A stretch of 64,000 nt of DNA from Chania multitudinisentens RB-25 (GTDB lineage: Bacteria > Pseudomonadota > Gammaproteobacteria > Enterobacterales > Enterobacteriaceae), in contig NZ_CP007044.2 of the NCBI RefSeq assembly GCF_000520015.2, positions 248,001-312,000 of the forward strand, read 5' to 3'. The notes under the pieces were generated by a model. That model was not told the origin of the DNA, searched no databases, and saw only the letters and a list, made by a program, of their open reading frames with translations. The translations under genes were made by a program, and so were the position numbers. This document shows, piece by piece, positions 55,496 through 63,783 of the stretch (position 1 is its first letter; every line of letters starts with the position of its first letter).

Positions 55496-56374
55496 ATGGA
55501 CATAAAACTTCTCCGGGCCATGGTCACCCTTGCTGAACTGGGAAACTATCGGCTTGCTGGAGACTCGCTTTATATCAGCCAGCCCGCACTGACAAAACAA
55601 ATCCAGTTGCTTGAACTGCGGCTCGGGCTACCTGTTTTTGTTCGGGGAAGGCACGGTGCGGAATTAACAGCAGCAGGCCAGCGGCTCTACACCAAGGCCA
55701 AAGATCTTCTCTCTCAGTATGATGCTTTTATGCTTCATGCAGAACATGTCGCAACGGGAAACACAGGAGAGTTGTCATTAGGTTTTGGCATCTCATTTTT
55801 TGAGTTGGCCCCGAATATCGTCAGAAAGTTCCGTGAAAAATTTCCTGAAGTCAATATCAGACTGGATGATCTGCCAACAGAAGAACAGTGTATGGGCATC
55901 AGTAGCGGGAAGCTTGATGCTGGCTTTGTCAGGCTCCCTGTCAAACCGCCATTGGATGCTGTTGCTTTATTGACTGAAAAACTGGTTCTTGCCATTCCCG
56001 CAGCGCTAACGCGTTATCGCATTCCAGAGGAAGTGAACGATATTATTGAACAGTTACCCTTACTGCAAATCTCCCCAATGCGAGGAAAGGGACTTTCTGC
56101 CCAGATTGCCCTTTTTCTTTCTTCACAAAAAATAATACCGGGGTCAATTCAGTATGCTGCCGATATCCACACACTTCTTGCTTTAGTCGCGGCAGGGAAC
56201 GGGTGTGCACTGTTACCCCAGGGCGCATTGAATATTACCCCTCCAGAAGTCCGGCTGATAACGCTTGATGGCCCTCATGCTTGCTGGCAAGTGGGTATTG
56301 CCTGGAATGGGGATACGGTTGATTTGCTGAGGGATAACTTTGTTAAAATCGCAAGCAGTATGTCTAAACACTGA
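55496..56374 (+). CDS. LysR family transcriptional regulator
   Basis: A 292-residue LysR regulator with an N-terminal helix-turn-helix (residues 1-60, LAGDSLYISQPALTKQIQLL) and a substrate-binding domain (90-285, GELSLGFGISFFELAP, AAGNGCALLPQG). A longer frame with a GTG start exists, but the ATG at 55496 gives the normal family length and N-terminus MDIKLLRAMVTLAE. Divergent from the nitrilase gene by 99 bases, so it is its likely regulator. Effector unknown. Confidence 0.88.
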   Translation: MDIKLLRAMVTLAELGNYRLAGDSLYISQPALTKQIQLLELRLGLPVFVRGRHGAELTAAGQRLYTKAKDLLSQYDAFMLHAEHVATGNTGELSLGFGISFFELAPNIVRKFREKFPEVNIRLDDLPTEEQCMGISSGKLDAGFVRLPVKPPLDAVALLTEKLVLAIPAALTRYRIPEEVNDIIEQLPLLQISPMRGKGLSAQIALFLSSQKIIPGSIQYAADIHTLLALVAAGNGCALLPQGALNITPPEVRLITLDGPHACWQVGIAWNGDTVDLLRDNFVKIASSMSKH

Positions 56375-56399
56375 ATTTTGATTGCGTATAAGACCTGAG

Positions 56400-57031
56400 A
56401 GGTAAAAAGAAGTCTGTAACACGCACCAACCACATTTTCGAGGTAGTGGTAGGTAGTTTGTAATGACTGTGACTGGTTGCTGTGAAGGTGCCATAGTCGT
56501 TGACTGGCGGAGGCGATGTGCAAGGTGCCGTTGATGTATGCGGTGTCATGTTGTTTCAGAAGTTCTGCGAGAGCGATTCTTTCATGATCGAATCCTAACT
56601 GGCTGTAATGCTCATTCAGAAGATCCATCATGACGATGGCAACTTCGCGCTTGCTTAAAGACCGTAGGTAAATACCGGTTTGGATTGCAAGATCACTCAT
56701 AGGCATTTGCTGGCGCACCCAGCTATCACGGGCAAACCCGCCGCCACTGGTTGTTTCAGTGTTGTAGCAGGTGCCGGTGTCATCACGGTATTTGACAAGG
56801 ACGTGTTGAAGGGCAAGGGCCAGTGTGAGTTCAAAGCCGACCCGTTCTCCGAGCAGGAGAAACAGGATAGGCATGGAGACACAGTTTCCTTTGCGGGTTT
56901 GCAGGTAGGTCGCTAACAGTTTGTTGTTGATGTTGCCTCCATAGGGGTCACGCAGGTCATGGGTGGAACAGATTAGAAGTAAGCGGTTATTGCTGGCGAG
57001 CGGGTACAGGCAGGAATGGATTATGTATTTT
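56400..57031 (-). pseudogene. Transglutaminase-like (SirB1-type) protein remnant
   Basis: On the minus strand one frame reads DPYGGNINNKLLATYLQTRKGNCVSMP, continuing MPILFLLLGERVGFELTLAL, QHVLVKYRDDTGT and NTETTSGGGFARDSW (segments listed separately). This is the core of a bacterial transglutaminase-like family with the Cys in RKGNCVSMP, the His in QHVLVKY and the Asn in NTETTS. There is no start codon before the Met inside the catalytic motif, a stop lies just upstream of the remnant, and the C-terminal part runs into the LysR gene with unrelated residues. Both ends are therefore lost; it is a gene fragment. Confidence 0.65.
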
Positions 57032-57087
57032 TGTTAATACGATGGCATTTAAAGGGATATATATTATTAGATCGGCTCTCCCGGTTA

Positions 57088-57165
57088 TCTGAGCACTCAG
57101 TATGGCAGACAGCGATATTCATATGGGTTATGAACTGCTGTTTTTCCTGTTTTCTGAGCGCTCAG
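57088..57165. repeat. Pair of TCTGAGCRCTCAG palindromes
   Basis: TCTGAGCACTCAG at 57088-57100 and TCTGAGCGCTCAG at 57153-57165, about 65 bases apart; the second contains a perfect 12-bp palindrome. They lie just beyond the 3' end of the putative immunity gene. Role unknown. Confidence 0.55.
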
Positions 57166-57180
57166 AATAGTTCCGATTTA

Positions 57181-57549
57181 TTATATTCCCATGTCTATAT
57201 AGGACGGTTCCGACAAGGAGCATTCTTCCGCTGAGATAATGGAGGAGGCTATAACGGTCATAGGGAGCTTTTTATTGTCTATAAACGGGAGCTGGATTTT
57301 TATCGTTTGTGTGTATAGCGGCCCCCATTCGCCCAGCGTAACCGGTTTTTCCTGCTCTTTTATGGCTGTTCTAACCAGTAATGATGCGGTTGCGTTTTTT
57401 GGGTCGAGGTCTTTATGTGTTTGAACAAGCTGCTGAATGACTTTTTGTGCGGCCCACGATTCGACGGTGGCGCAGTAATCCAGTGCTTTTGAGGTAGCGG
57501 CGCTGATGCCGGGTATCGCTAAGAGGGTAAGGATAAGCAGTTTTTTCAT
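57181..57549 (-). CDS. Putative immunity protein to the Tlde1-like effector
   Basis: A 122-residue exported protein: signal peptide MKKLLILTLLAIPGISA (cleavage near residue 17), then a mature domain of about 105 residues with two cysteines (near 26 and 110) that could form a disulfide. I recognise no family for the mature part. Its ATG overlaps the stop of the effector gene by one base (TAATG), so it is translationally coupled. Tlde1 toxins act in the periplasm and their immunity proteins must be exported; size, signal peptide and coupling all fit. The role is inferred from context. Confidence 0.7.
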   Translation of the reverse strand: MKKLLILTLLAIPGISAATSKALDYCATVESWAAQKVIQQLVQTHKDLDPKNATASLLVRTAIKEQEKPVTLGEWGPLYTQTIKIQLPFIDNKKLPMTVIASSIISAEECSLSEPSYIDMGI

Positions 57550-57905
57550 TATTCGACCACCAGTTCACGGTCAGTGGAGTTGATAATGTCCCGACGCACA
57601 TTCGGGCCAAGGATGATACAGCCTTCTGAGGCGTTGCCCGGATCTCGCAGGCTGTCTCCGTGGATTCTGAACGCATCCCTGCCATACATGTGATTTGCTC
57701 TGGAGGGTTCCAGTATGATGGTCATCGGCCCTTTGGAGCTGGTGTATGAACCTATCGTATACTGACCGCGTGGTATCGGCCCCAATCCACGTACCGACTG
57801 AGAGGCCGGATTGTTTTTATGCTGCCCTTTTCCGCTGTAGCCACGCGTAACCAGTCTCCCGTTATGGTACAGCTCACCTGTATTTTGGCGATAAACCCAT
57901 GCCAT
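57549..57905 (-). CDS. Tlde1-family (DUF2778) L,D-transpeptidase-like toxin, type VI effector type
   Basis: A 118-residue protein of the Tlde1/DUF2778 family. Its N-terminus (MAWVYRQNTGELYHNG), central GLGPIPRGQYTIGSY and catalytic region FRIHGDSLRDPGNASEGCI are typical, with His82 and Cys96 as the catalytic dyad. Tlde1a of Salmonella is an antibacterial type VI secretion effector that cleaves and exchanges murein tetrapeptide stems. There is no signal peptide, as expected for an injected effector. AAGGA lies 10 bases before the chosen ATG; a longer frame adds 21 residues without family similarity. No VgrG, Hcp or PAAR gene is nearby, so it is an orphan. Confidence 0.85.
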   Translation of the reverse strand: MAWVYRQNTGELYHNGRLVTRGYSGKGQHKNNPASQSVRGLGPIPRGQYTIGSYTSSKGPMTIILEPSRANHMYGRDAFRIHGDSLRDPGNASEGCIILGPNVRRDIINSTDRELVVE

Positions 57906-58227
57906 GTTGTATATCCTTATTTTTGTTAAGATCCAGTCAGGGAATAGAATAGGGTTTTCATGTGGCATGATTGTAATGTTTCCAGCTGTTTTTTCAGGGA
58001 GTGTGATCTGTCTCCCATGGGCTTGAAATACGGTTGTTGGGTTTTCTTGAAGGGGTTACGCCAATTTGTTTATACCCCCGTATACCTGCTTCACATACCG
58101 CCCTCTTCCATCGCCATGGCCCAGATCCATTGAGGTCAGCGCCAGCGCTTGTATAAAAACATTAACGGCTGCGAGGACTGGATAGGAGATAATGCAGGAA
58201 TAACAAGATTAAATGAGAACTGAGTCT
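57906..58227. other. Effector-DUF1697 divergent intergenic region
   Basis: About 320 bases without a supported gene. It contains the palindrome TATAC-CCCC-GTATA at 58071-58084 and the promoters of the two divergent genes. Confidence 0.5.
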
Positions 58228-58758
58228 ATGCAGACATTTGTCCTTTTACTTCGCGGTGTGATGCCTACTGGCAGAAACAAGGTGCCAATGGTCGAATTGC
58301 GTAAAGCGCTTGACGCGGCGGGTTTTATCAATGTCAGAACTTACATTCAGAGCGGGAATGTTGTTCTGCAATCCAATAATGATGACCCTTGTACGATACA
58401 AAAGCAGGTTCATGACATTATTACCCAAGAAATTGGTGCGGATATTTCAGTCATTGCCCGTACACATGAGCAAATAAAGAACATTCTGGCAGGCAATCCA
58501 TTCTGTCTTGAAGACGCGGCACGTACTTATTTTTCGATGCTGGAATCTTCTCCAACGAAGTCATTAGTCGAGGAGTTAAAAGGCATTATCTTTGCACCAG
58601 ACATGGTGACAATTATCAACGATACAATCTATACGCTCTATGCCACCAAGCACAGTGATTCGAAATTTAACAACAATTTTTTTGAACGAAGACTCAAGGT
58701 GATTGCTACTACAAGGAACTTCAACACATTGTCCCATCTGCTGGAAATGAGTGCTTGA
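58228..58758 (+). CDS. DUF1697 family protein
   Basis: A 176-residue protein of the DUF1697 family, recognisable by the N-terminal VLLLRGVMPTGRNKVPM, then LRKALDAAGFINVRTYIQSGNVVL, and FFERRLKVIATTRNFNT near the C-terminus (segments listed separately). The family is widespread and often horizontally exchanged; its function is unknown. The ATG at 58228 matches the family start; an ATG 15 bases upstream adds five residues. No operon partner. Confidence 0.82.
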   Translation: MQTFVLLLRGVMPTGRNKVPMVELRKALDAAGFINVRTYIQSGNVVLQSNNDDPCTIQKQVHDIITQEIGADISVIARTHEQIKNILAGNPFCLEDAARTYFSMLESSPTKSLVEELKGIIFAPDMVTIINDTIYTLYATKHSDSKFNNNFFERRLKVIATTRNFNTLSHLLEMSA

Positions 58759-58979
58759 AGAAAGGCATATTGCCTGCATCCTGGCAGCACTACTGCAACT
58801 GGGTGCGTCAGTAGGTCATGGCCTGTTTGAGGGTAAGCCACCTTGTTCGGTTGTGAAGGTGTGGATTGGGACATGCGGTATGTGCGCGGGTCGATACCGT
58901 TTGATACATATTATGGCTACTATAGCCCCTTTCTATCTATATCTTACTGCCAGCGACAGAATAGGATAACTACGCCTGT

Positions 58980-60122
58980 ATGACTCAGAAAATCGAAGCC
59001 ACTCTTACTGTTTACCTCAGCTCTCCGACCGCTGACGAATTTATTGAGCTTCAAACCAGTGAGAACCGGCTTCGCGTTCGTTTCGGAGCCATTGGTCACC
59101 CCTGCATGGTGCTCCATACATCGTTTTCCAAGCCCGGCCACGCCTCCGAGCAATACCAGCGCCTGCTCGGTAAATGGCATGAGCGTGGCTATACTCAATG
59201 CACACCTTCTGTGGCAATCATTGAGGGCAGCGTCGCCGACGAGCTTTTCAGTAACGCACCCGAAACACATCCGCTATTCAAACCCTTCTTCTCAATCAAC
59301 GGCAGCGATAATTACCGGGGTGGAGTCTGGCGGATAGCTCTGTTTCGCAACGGACTCCACTGGCATGATCATTTCGATGTAGAAAGCATCGCTGAATTCG
59401 GCCTCCACGCTGGCCTCATCGTAGATGGTGATGTCGAAGTAGACGGCGTGTTCAGCCAACTTACATACACTTTTCCGGAAATCATTTTGGTCAGCGGCGA
59501 CGTTCGCGCCTGGAGTTTCGGCCACAAGGACAGCCACATGCGCGTCCTGGGTAACCTGCATGTTCGTAACATCGTCTATGGTGAATATAACGACGGCAGC
59601 TTACGGATCGATGGCGATGTCTATGGTAGAGCTTTCATTTCCAGCGACCATGATATGTATGCGGAAGGATGCTGTCACTCAACCGTATGGAACGGTGAAA
59701 GTGAGGAACAAGAGTGGGAGCGCCTGTCACCCGAGCTCTTCGAACCCGAAGAGGATGAAGAAGATCGATGCTTTATGATCGACGGAGACGCCATGCGCCT
59801 TTTCATGCACGAAGGCCGCGATCCGTTCCGTCCAGGGGCTGTCTCGAATTCACGGCCAGCTCCCCCCTCTTCTTCAACCGTTTCCCCACTCATGCCATCG
59901 GTCGAGTCGTTACAGGAAGAACTTACCGTCAAGCCTGCATCATCGTTCATGCAACAGATACAGGACTATGCCAATGCCGGTGATGTTGAAGCAATGACCT
60001 GCCTGATCGAAAGCTGGCCCAACCGAGACGATGATTGGCGTATTGCCCTTATCAGTCGACTGAGCGCGCCATCTACTACACCAGAGCAGCGCAAACGTCT
60101 GGAAGCACTGATTAAACATTAG
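58980..60122 (+). CDS. Uncharacterised protein with WGR-like and beta-helix-like regions
   Basis: A 380-residue cytoplasmic-looking protein, no signal peptide. Residues about 5-70 resemble a WGR domain (EFIELQTSENRLRVRFGAIG). Residues about 120-250 contain spaced GD/V repeats (LIVDGDVEVDGVFSQ, LVSGDVRAW, LRVDGDVYGRAF-like RIDGDVYGRAF) of the polymer-forming/beta-helix kind. Then a highly acidic stretch (EEDEED) and a helical tail ending ALIKH. I know no characterised homologue. Proteins of this layout occur near polymorphic toxin and type VI effector loci, which is suggestive here but unproven. Confidence 0.7.
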   Translation: MTQKIEATLTVYLSSPTADEFIELQTSENRLRVRFGAIGHPCMVLHTSFSKPGHASEQYQRLLGKWHERGYTQCTPSVAIIEGSVADELFSNAPETHPLFKPFFSINGSDNYRGGVWRIALFRNGLHWHDHFDVESIAEFGLHAGLIVDGDVEVDGVFSQLTYTFPEIILVSGDVRAWSFGHKDSHMRVLGNLHVRNIVYGEYNDGSLRIDGDVYGRAFISSDHDMYAEGCCHSTVWNGESEEQEWERLSPELFEPEEDEEDRCFMIDGDAMRLFMHEGRDPFRPGAVSNSRPAPPSSSTVSPLMPSVESLQEELTVKPASSFMQQIQDYANAGDVEAMTCLIESWPNRDDDWRIALISRLSAPSTTPEQRKRLEALIKH

Positions 60123-60629
60123 ATCCGAGCAATCTGAGTTCCACAATCACAGATATCCCACATTACTTCAGGCATTTGAGCAAATTGAACGAGCAACACA
60201 GACTTTATGCGACATTAGGGAACGGCAAACCCTCTCTGTCAGCACTGTTGCTACTTTTGCAGCATCATGGTTAGTGCCACGTTTGGGAAAATTTACTCAG
60301 CAACACCCAAATATTAAAGTGCGCATTGAAGCAACATCAGACATTGTAGATATACACCGTGGGAGAGCTGAAATAGCGCTACGACATGGTTTGGGGATTT
60401 ACCCAGGGTTACATTAATCCCCGTCGCGTGCCCCAGCCTCATTGACACTGACTTTATGTTAAGAGAGCCTGAAGATTGCCTGAACTATCCCTTGCTGCAT
60501 GATGCAGTTCGTGCCGATTGGCCGCTATGGCTTGCTGCACACGATGTTGCCGAAGATCCACATGCTGAACGAGGGACAGCTTTTGAAGATGATTTCTTGT
60601 CAATACGCGCAGTTGAGGCAGGCCAAGGG

Positions 60630-60637
60630 TTAGCGCT
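60630..60637. repeat. Left target-site duplication of the IS256-family element
   Basis: TTAGCGCT, repeated exactly at 61933-61940 on the other side of the element. Confidence 0.85.
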
Positions 60638-61932
60638 GAGAGTGTTCAGAATTCTGTGTCACGTTAAAAATTCTACAGCGTCATCACATTATTCAGCCGC
60701 CCTTCAAAATAAATGGCTAACTGCGACAATGTCAAATTCCAGCTCTGAATGGGCATTGTCCATTTTTCCTGTGCATTCATCAGACCCAGATAAAGTAGCT
60801 TCAGAAGACTGTTTTCATTGGGGAAAGCACCTTTGGTTTTGGTCAGCTTCCTGAACTGACGGTGTACCGATTCGATGGCATTCGTGGTGTAAATGACCTT
60901 ACGGATAGTCGCCGGATAGCGGAAGTACGCTGACAGGTTTCCCCACTTGCGACGCCACGACTGGAGCACCACCGGATACTGCTGGCCCCATTTTGCCTCC
61001 AACTCATCCAGCGCCGTTTCCGCCGCCTCTTTTGACACCGCACGATACACTGGCTTCAGGTCAGTCATAAAGGCTTTATGGTGCTTCGACGCCACATATT
61101 TAATCGAGTTACGTATCTGATGAATAATGCAGAGTTGAACTTCCGTCTGCGGATAAATACTGTTTATTGCTTCTGGGAAGCCGGTCAATCCATCCACACA
61201 GGCGATCAGAATATCTTCAACGCCACGGTTTTGCAGGTCGCTTAATACGGTTAACCAGAAGTTTGCACCTTCGCTTTCCGACAGATACAGGCCCAGAATT
61301 TCTTTTTTGCCTTCCAGATTCAGCGCCAACACAGTGTAAACGGCTTTGCTCTGGTAACGGCCATCCTCGCGGATTTTATAGTGAATAGCATCCAGCCAGA
61401 CGAAAGGATAAACCTTCTCCAGCGGGCGCTGCTGCCACTGTTTTAATTCGGGGATGACTTTATCCGTAACAGCGCTGATGGTGGCGGTAGAGACACTGAA
61501 AGCATATAAATCTTCAATTTCTCGGCTGATGTCCTGATAGCTCATCCCCAGCGCAAACAGGCGGATGATCTTGCGTTCAATTTCATCGGACAGCGTGGTC
61601 TGGTGCTTTTTCACTAACTGAGGCTCAAAAGAGCCATTACGATCACGCGGAGTCGCCAGTTCGAAGCTGCCGGTCGGGGCTTTAATCGTCTTTTTACCGG
61701 AACCGTTCTTACGGTTGGCTTCAACATCCAGAGCCAGATGAGAGTTGAGCTCAGCGGCCAGAGCAGCCTCAGTTAACTGTTTGATTAGCGGAGTTAAAAC
61801 ACCATCCTTACCGGTTAATGCCTGACCGGACTGGAGTGCCTTAAGCGCTTTGTCAAAATCGAAGGGTTGGGACATGTGTCATTCCTTTTTGATTGTATCT
61901 TACTGGAATGACACAGAATCTCTAACACTCCC
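60638..61932 (-). mobile_element. Complete IS256-family insertion sequence (about 1295 bp)
   Basis: The ends are imperfect inverted repeats of about 24 bp: GAGAGTGTTCAGAATTCTGTGTCA on the left reads GAGAGTGTT...ATTCTGTGTCA, and the right end, reverse complemented, reads GGGAGTGTT...ATTCTGTGTCA. Flanked by the 8-bp direct repeat TTAGCGCT, the size expected for this family. It carries one transposase gene, intact. It splits a LysR pseudogene whose two halves rejoin in frame if the element is removed. Confidence 0.9.
60673..61875 (-). CDS. IS256-family transposase
   Basis: A 400-residue DDE transposase (mutator-type). The catalytic residues lie in FVWLDAIHYKI (Asp), IACVDGLTGFPEAI (Asp) and TNAIESVHRQFRKL (Glu), and the family CIIHQIRNSIKYV motif is intact. 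AAGGA lies before the ATG. The gene is full length and undamaged, so the element may be active. Confidence 0.95.
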   Translation of the reverse strand: MSQPFDFDKALKALQSGQALTGKDGVLTPLIKQLTEAALAAELNSHLALDVEANRKNGSGKKTIKAPTGSFELATPRDRNGSFEPQLVKKHQTTLSDEIERKIIRLFALGMSYQDISREIEDLYAFSVSTATISAVTDKVIPELKQWQQRPLEKVYPFVWLDAIHYKIREDGRYQSKAVYTVLALNLEGKKEILGLYLSESEGANFWLTVLSDLQNRGVEDILIACVDGLTGFPEAINSIYPQTEVQLCIIHQIRNSIKYVASKHHKAFMTDLKPVYRAVSKEAAETALDELEAKWGQQYPVVLQSWRRKWGNLSAYFRYPATIRKVIYTTNAIESVHRQFRKLTKTKGAFPNENSLLKLLYLGLMNAQEKWTMPIQSWNLTLSQLAIYFEGRLNNVMTL

Positions 61933-61940
61933 TTAGCGCT
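61933..61940. repeat. Right target-site duplication of the IS256-family element
   Basis: TTAGCGCT, identical to 60630-60637. Confidence 0.85.
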
Positions 61941-62160
61941 GTGTGTAAGTATCCCGGTAGTGGAGGCCCGTTGCTTCGGTTGTTTGTCACTCATGATTTG
62001 GTTGCCAAGTTTTCACGTTAACATGATACCACTAGAGGACTGAAGGAACATTGTAGCTCTATGTACCTGGAACACCAGAGAACACTATCCACACTATCGA
62101 ATACATTTTCCCGTTTCTGACCCAAACGGAATAGGATTGCCCACGAAAGGGTTGGGTATT

Positions 62161-63066
62161 TCACCCCATCAGCAACGGAATAAAAATCCCTGTGCGTAAA
62201 TCCTGTGGCTCAGTGCTTTGCGGCGAGTTGTAATAGACCTCAAAACCGGGATCGTCATCCGGTTCGCGTCCGCTTTGCGGCAACCATTGCCAATACAGCG
62301 AACGATACGCCGGGTGCAGAAGCGAGTACGGGCCATTGACCTCGATCACCGCGTAATCCGAATTGCTGCCGATGACGCGCAGATATATCCGCTTATCCTG
62401 CAACAGGTTGCGTACCGCCAGTGTGTTTGCCGTCATTCCCGGCGGCAGCGACAGGCACACTTCCATACGGCATTTATCGACGGGGGTAATGTCCGGGTTG
62501 TCATGGCTGACAGCACAGGCGAAGGTATCCACCGTCAGCAACCCCTGCGTCTGCATGGCCGCCATCAGCGTTTCCCAGGCAGGATAACAGTCGTCGTAGG
62601 GACCGGTATAACGAAGGGTCGCAACCCACATCGGTGCAAACGACCGGATCTGCACATCAATCGGCGGCACATCCGGTGCCAAGTGGTAAAACAGCGGCTG
62701 ACCGATGCTGTAGCGACGTGCTTGCTCCAATGGACCATCGTTGCGCCGATATGCCGATGGCAACACCTTAAACTGCGCCCGAAAAGCCCGCGAAAACGCG
62801 TCCAGACTGTCATACCCCGCCGCCAGCGCTACTTGTGTGATTGTTACATCTGACAGTGAAAGCTGCATCGCGGCGCGCTCCAAACGCAGGCGACGTACAT
62901 AGGCCGCCACACTTTCGCCCACCATGGCGCTGAAAATACGATGAAAATGATACGGCGAAAAGCAGGCAACGGCACTGAGGGCCTCCAGATCGGGACTGTC
63001 GTCCAGATGGTTTTCAATGTACCTCAGCACCCGGTTCAGGCGTTCCCGGTAAGACGGTGTGTCCAT
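62161..63066 (-). CDS. AraC family regulator with GyrI-like ligand-binding domain
   Basis: A 301-residue regulator of the Rob/SoxS-with-GyrI type. The N-terminal AraC double helix-turn-helix (residues 8-110, LEALSAVACFSPYHFHRIFS, ITQVALAAGYDSLDAFSRAF) is joined to a C-terminal GyrI/BmrR-like effector domain (130-300, VATLRYTGPYDDCYPAWETL, VNGPYSLLHPAYRSLYWQWL). The ATG at 63066 has AGGA upstream; the longer frame has no support. Such proteins respond to small hydrophobic or cationic compounds. Divergent from a stand-alone GyrI-like gene. Confidence 0.88.
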   Translation of the reverse strand: MDTPSYRERLNRVLRYIENHLDDSPDLEALSAVACFSPYHFHRIFSAMVGESVAAYVRRLRLERAAMQLSLSDVTITQVALAAGYDSLDAFSRAFRAQFKVLPSAYRRNDGPLEQARRYSIGQPLFYHLAPDVPPIDVQIRSFAPMWVATLRYTGPYDDCYPAWETLMAAMQTQGLLTVDTFACAVSHDNPDITPVDKCRMEVCLSLPPGMTANTLAVRNLLQDKRIYLRVIGSNSDYAVIEVNGPYSLLHPAYRSLYWQWLPQSGREPDDDPGFEVYYNSPQSTEPQDLRTGIFIPLLMG

Positions 63067-63264
63067 GCTTGCAATCCTGTCACATGACCGTCTCAGAACG
63101 ATCAAGCAAAAGCGCAAAAAAAGTCGAGTCCATTTTATCCAGATGCTCGACACTGCACCCAGATCGATTCGGTTGGGTTGCCCAGTATGCTGGCTGACCT
63201 CTGGCAACATTGCTTCACACTCGATTTTTATCAATAAAGTAAGAAGCTATAAAAGGAAATCTCT

Positions 63265-63738
63265 ATGAGCCAATATCAGATTGCAATCATCGAATGTCCA
63301 GCAAAACATCTAAGCGGCATGAAAGTTCGTACCACCATGCATAAAGCGAAACAGGATTGCATGACCTTGTGGCAAAACTTCGCCCCGCGCATGGGCGAGT
63401 TGCTTACCGATCACAGCAACTGGCCGCCATGTTATGGCGTTTCAGTCATGCTCAACGCTGAAGATTTTGACTACTGGGCCGTCGTTGAAACCCCAGCTTC
63501 CATCTCTGTTCCCGCAGGGATGAGCAACATCAGTCTACCACCAGGACAATACGCAAAATGCACTGTCTCAGAGTTGGAAAAAATCGATGAAGGCTACACA
63601 TACCTTTACGAAGTCTGGCCGAACAGCCAGAGCGAGTACACCTACGACGAACAGGCTTCCTGCTTCGAATTGTACCCAGCAAACTGGCATCCGGCGCAAC
63701 CCTTCGATATCTACATGCCACTGAAGAAGAAAGCCTGA
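63265..63738 (+). CDS. GyrI-like/effector-binding domain protein
   Basis: A 157-residue stand-alone GyrI-like domain protein (bacterial transcription activator effector-binding fold), with the typical ECPAKHLSGMKVRTTM start, the Ala-Val-Val strand YWAVVET, the LPPGQYAKCTV segment and the C-terminal FELYPANW...FDIYMPLKKK. No DNA-binding domain and no signal peptide. AAAGGAA lies before the ATG. It may bind the same ligand as the divergent AraC-GyrI regulator, or inhibit a target as SbmC/GyrI does with gyrase. Function inferred. Confidence 0.83.
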   Translation: MSQYQIAIIECPAKHLSGMKVRTTMHKAKQDCMTLWQNFAPRMGELLTDHSNWPPCYGVSVMLNAEDFDYWAVVETPASISVPAGMSNISLPPGQYAKCTVSELEKIDEGYTYLYEVWPNSQSEYTYDEQASCFELYPANWHPAQPFDIYMPLKKKA

Positions 63739-63745
63739 TCCAAAC

Positions 63746-63783
63746 TGACAGTCCATGTTTTGACAACATGCGACTGTCATTTC
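63746..63783 (+). terminator. Terminator of the GyrI-like gene
   Basis: 14-bp stem with one bulge: TGACAGTCCATGTT (from 63746) pairing with AACATGCGACTGTCA (to 63779), followed by TTTC. Confidence 0.75.

Larger units (their letters stand above)
60154..62043 (+). pseudogene. GcvA-like LysR regulator remnant, interrupted by an IS256-family element
   Basis: Before the element the frame reads LLQAFEQIERATQTLCDI, SVSTVATFAASWLVPRLGKF and IHRGRAEIALRHGLGIYPGL, then a frameshift near 60415, then LIPVACPSLIDTDF and EDCLNYPLLHDAVRADWPLW up to GQGLAL. The reading resumes directly after the element (CVSIPVVEARC... to a stop at 62043). This is the effector domain of a GcvA-type LysR protein; the DNA-binding domain is gone. 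The gene had therefore lost its N-terminus and frame as well as being hit by the insertion. Confidence 0.8.

Noticed and set aside
58759..58979. Fragment reading DWDMRYVRGSIPFDTYYGY on the plus strand
   Set aside because: Looks protein-like but has an in-frame stop upstream, no start codon and no family I can name; could be a gene remnant.
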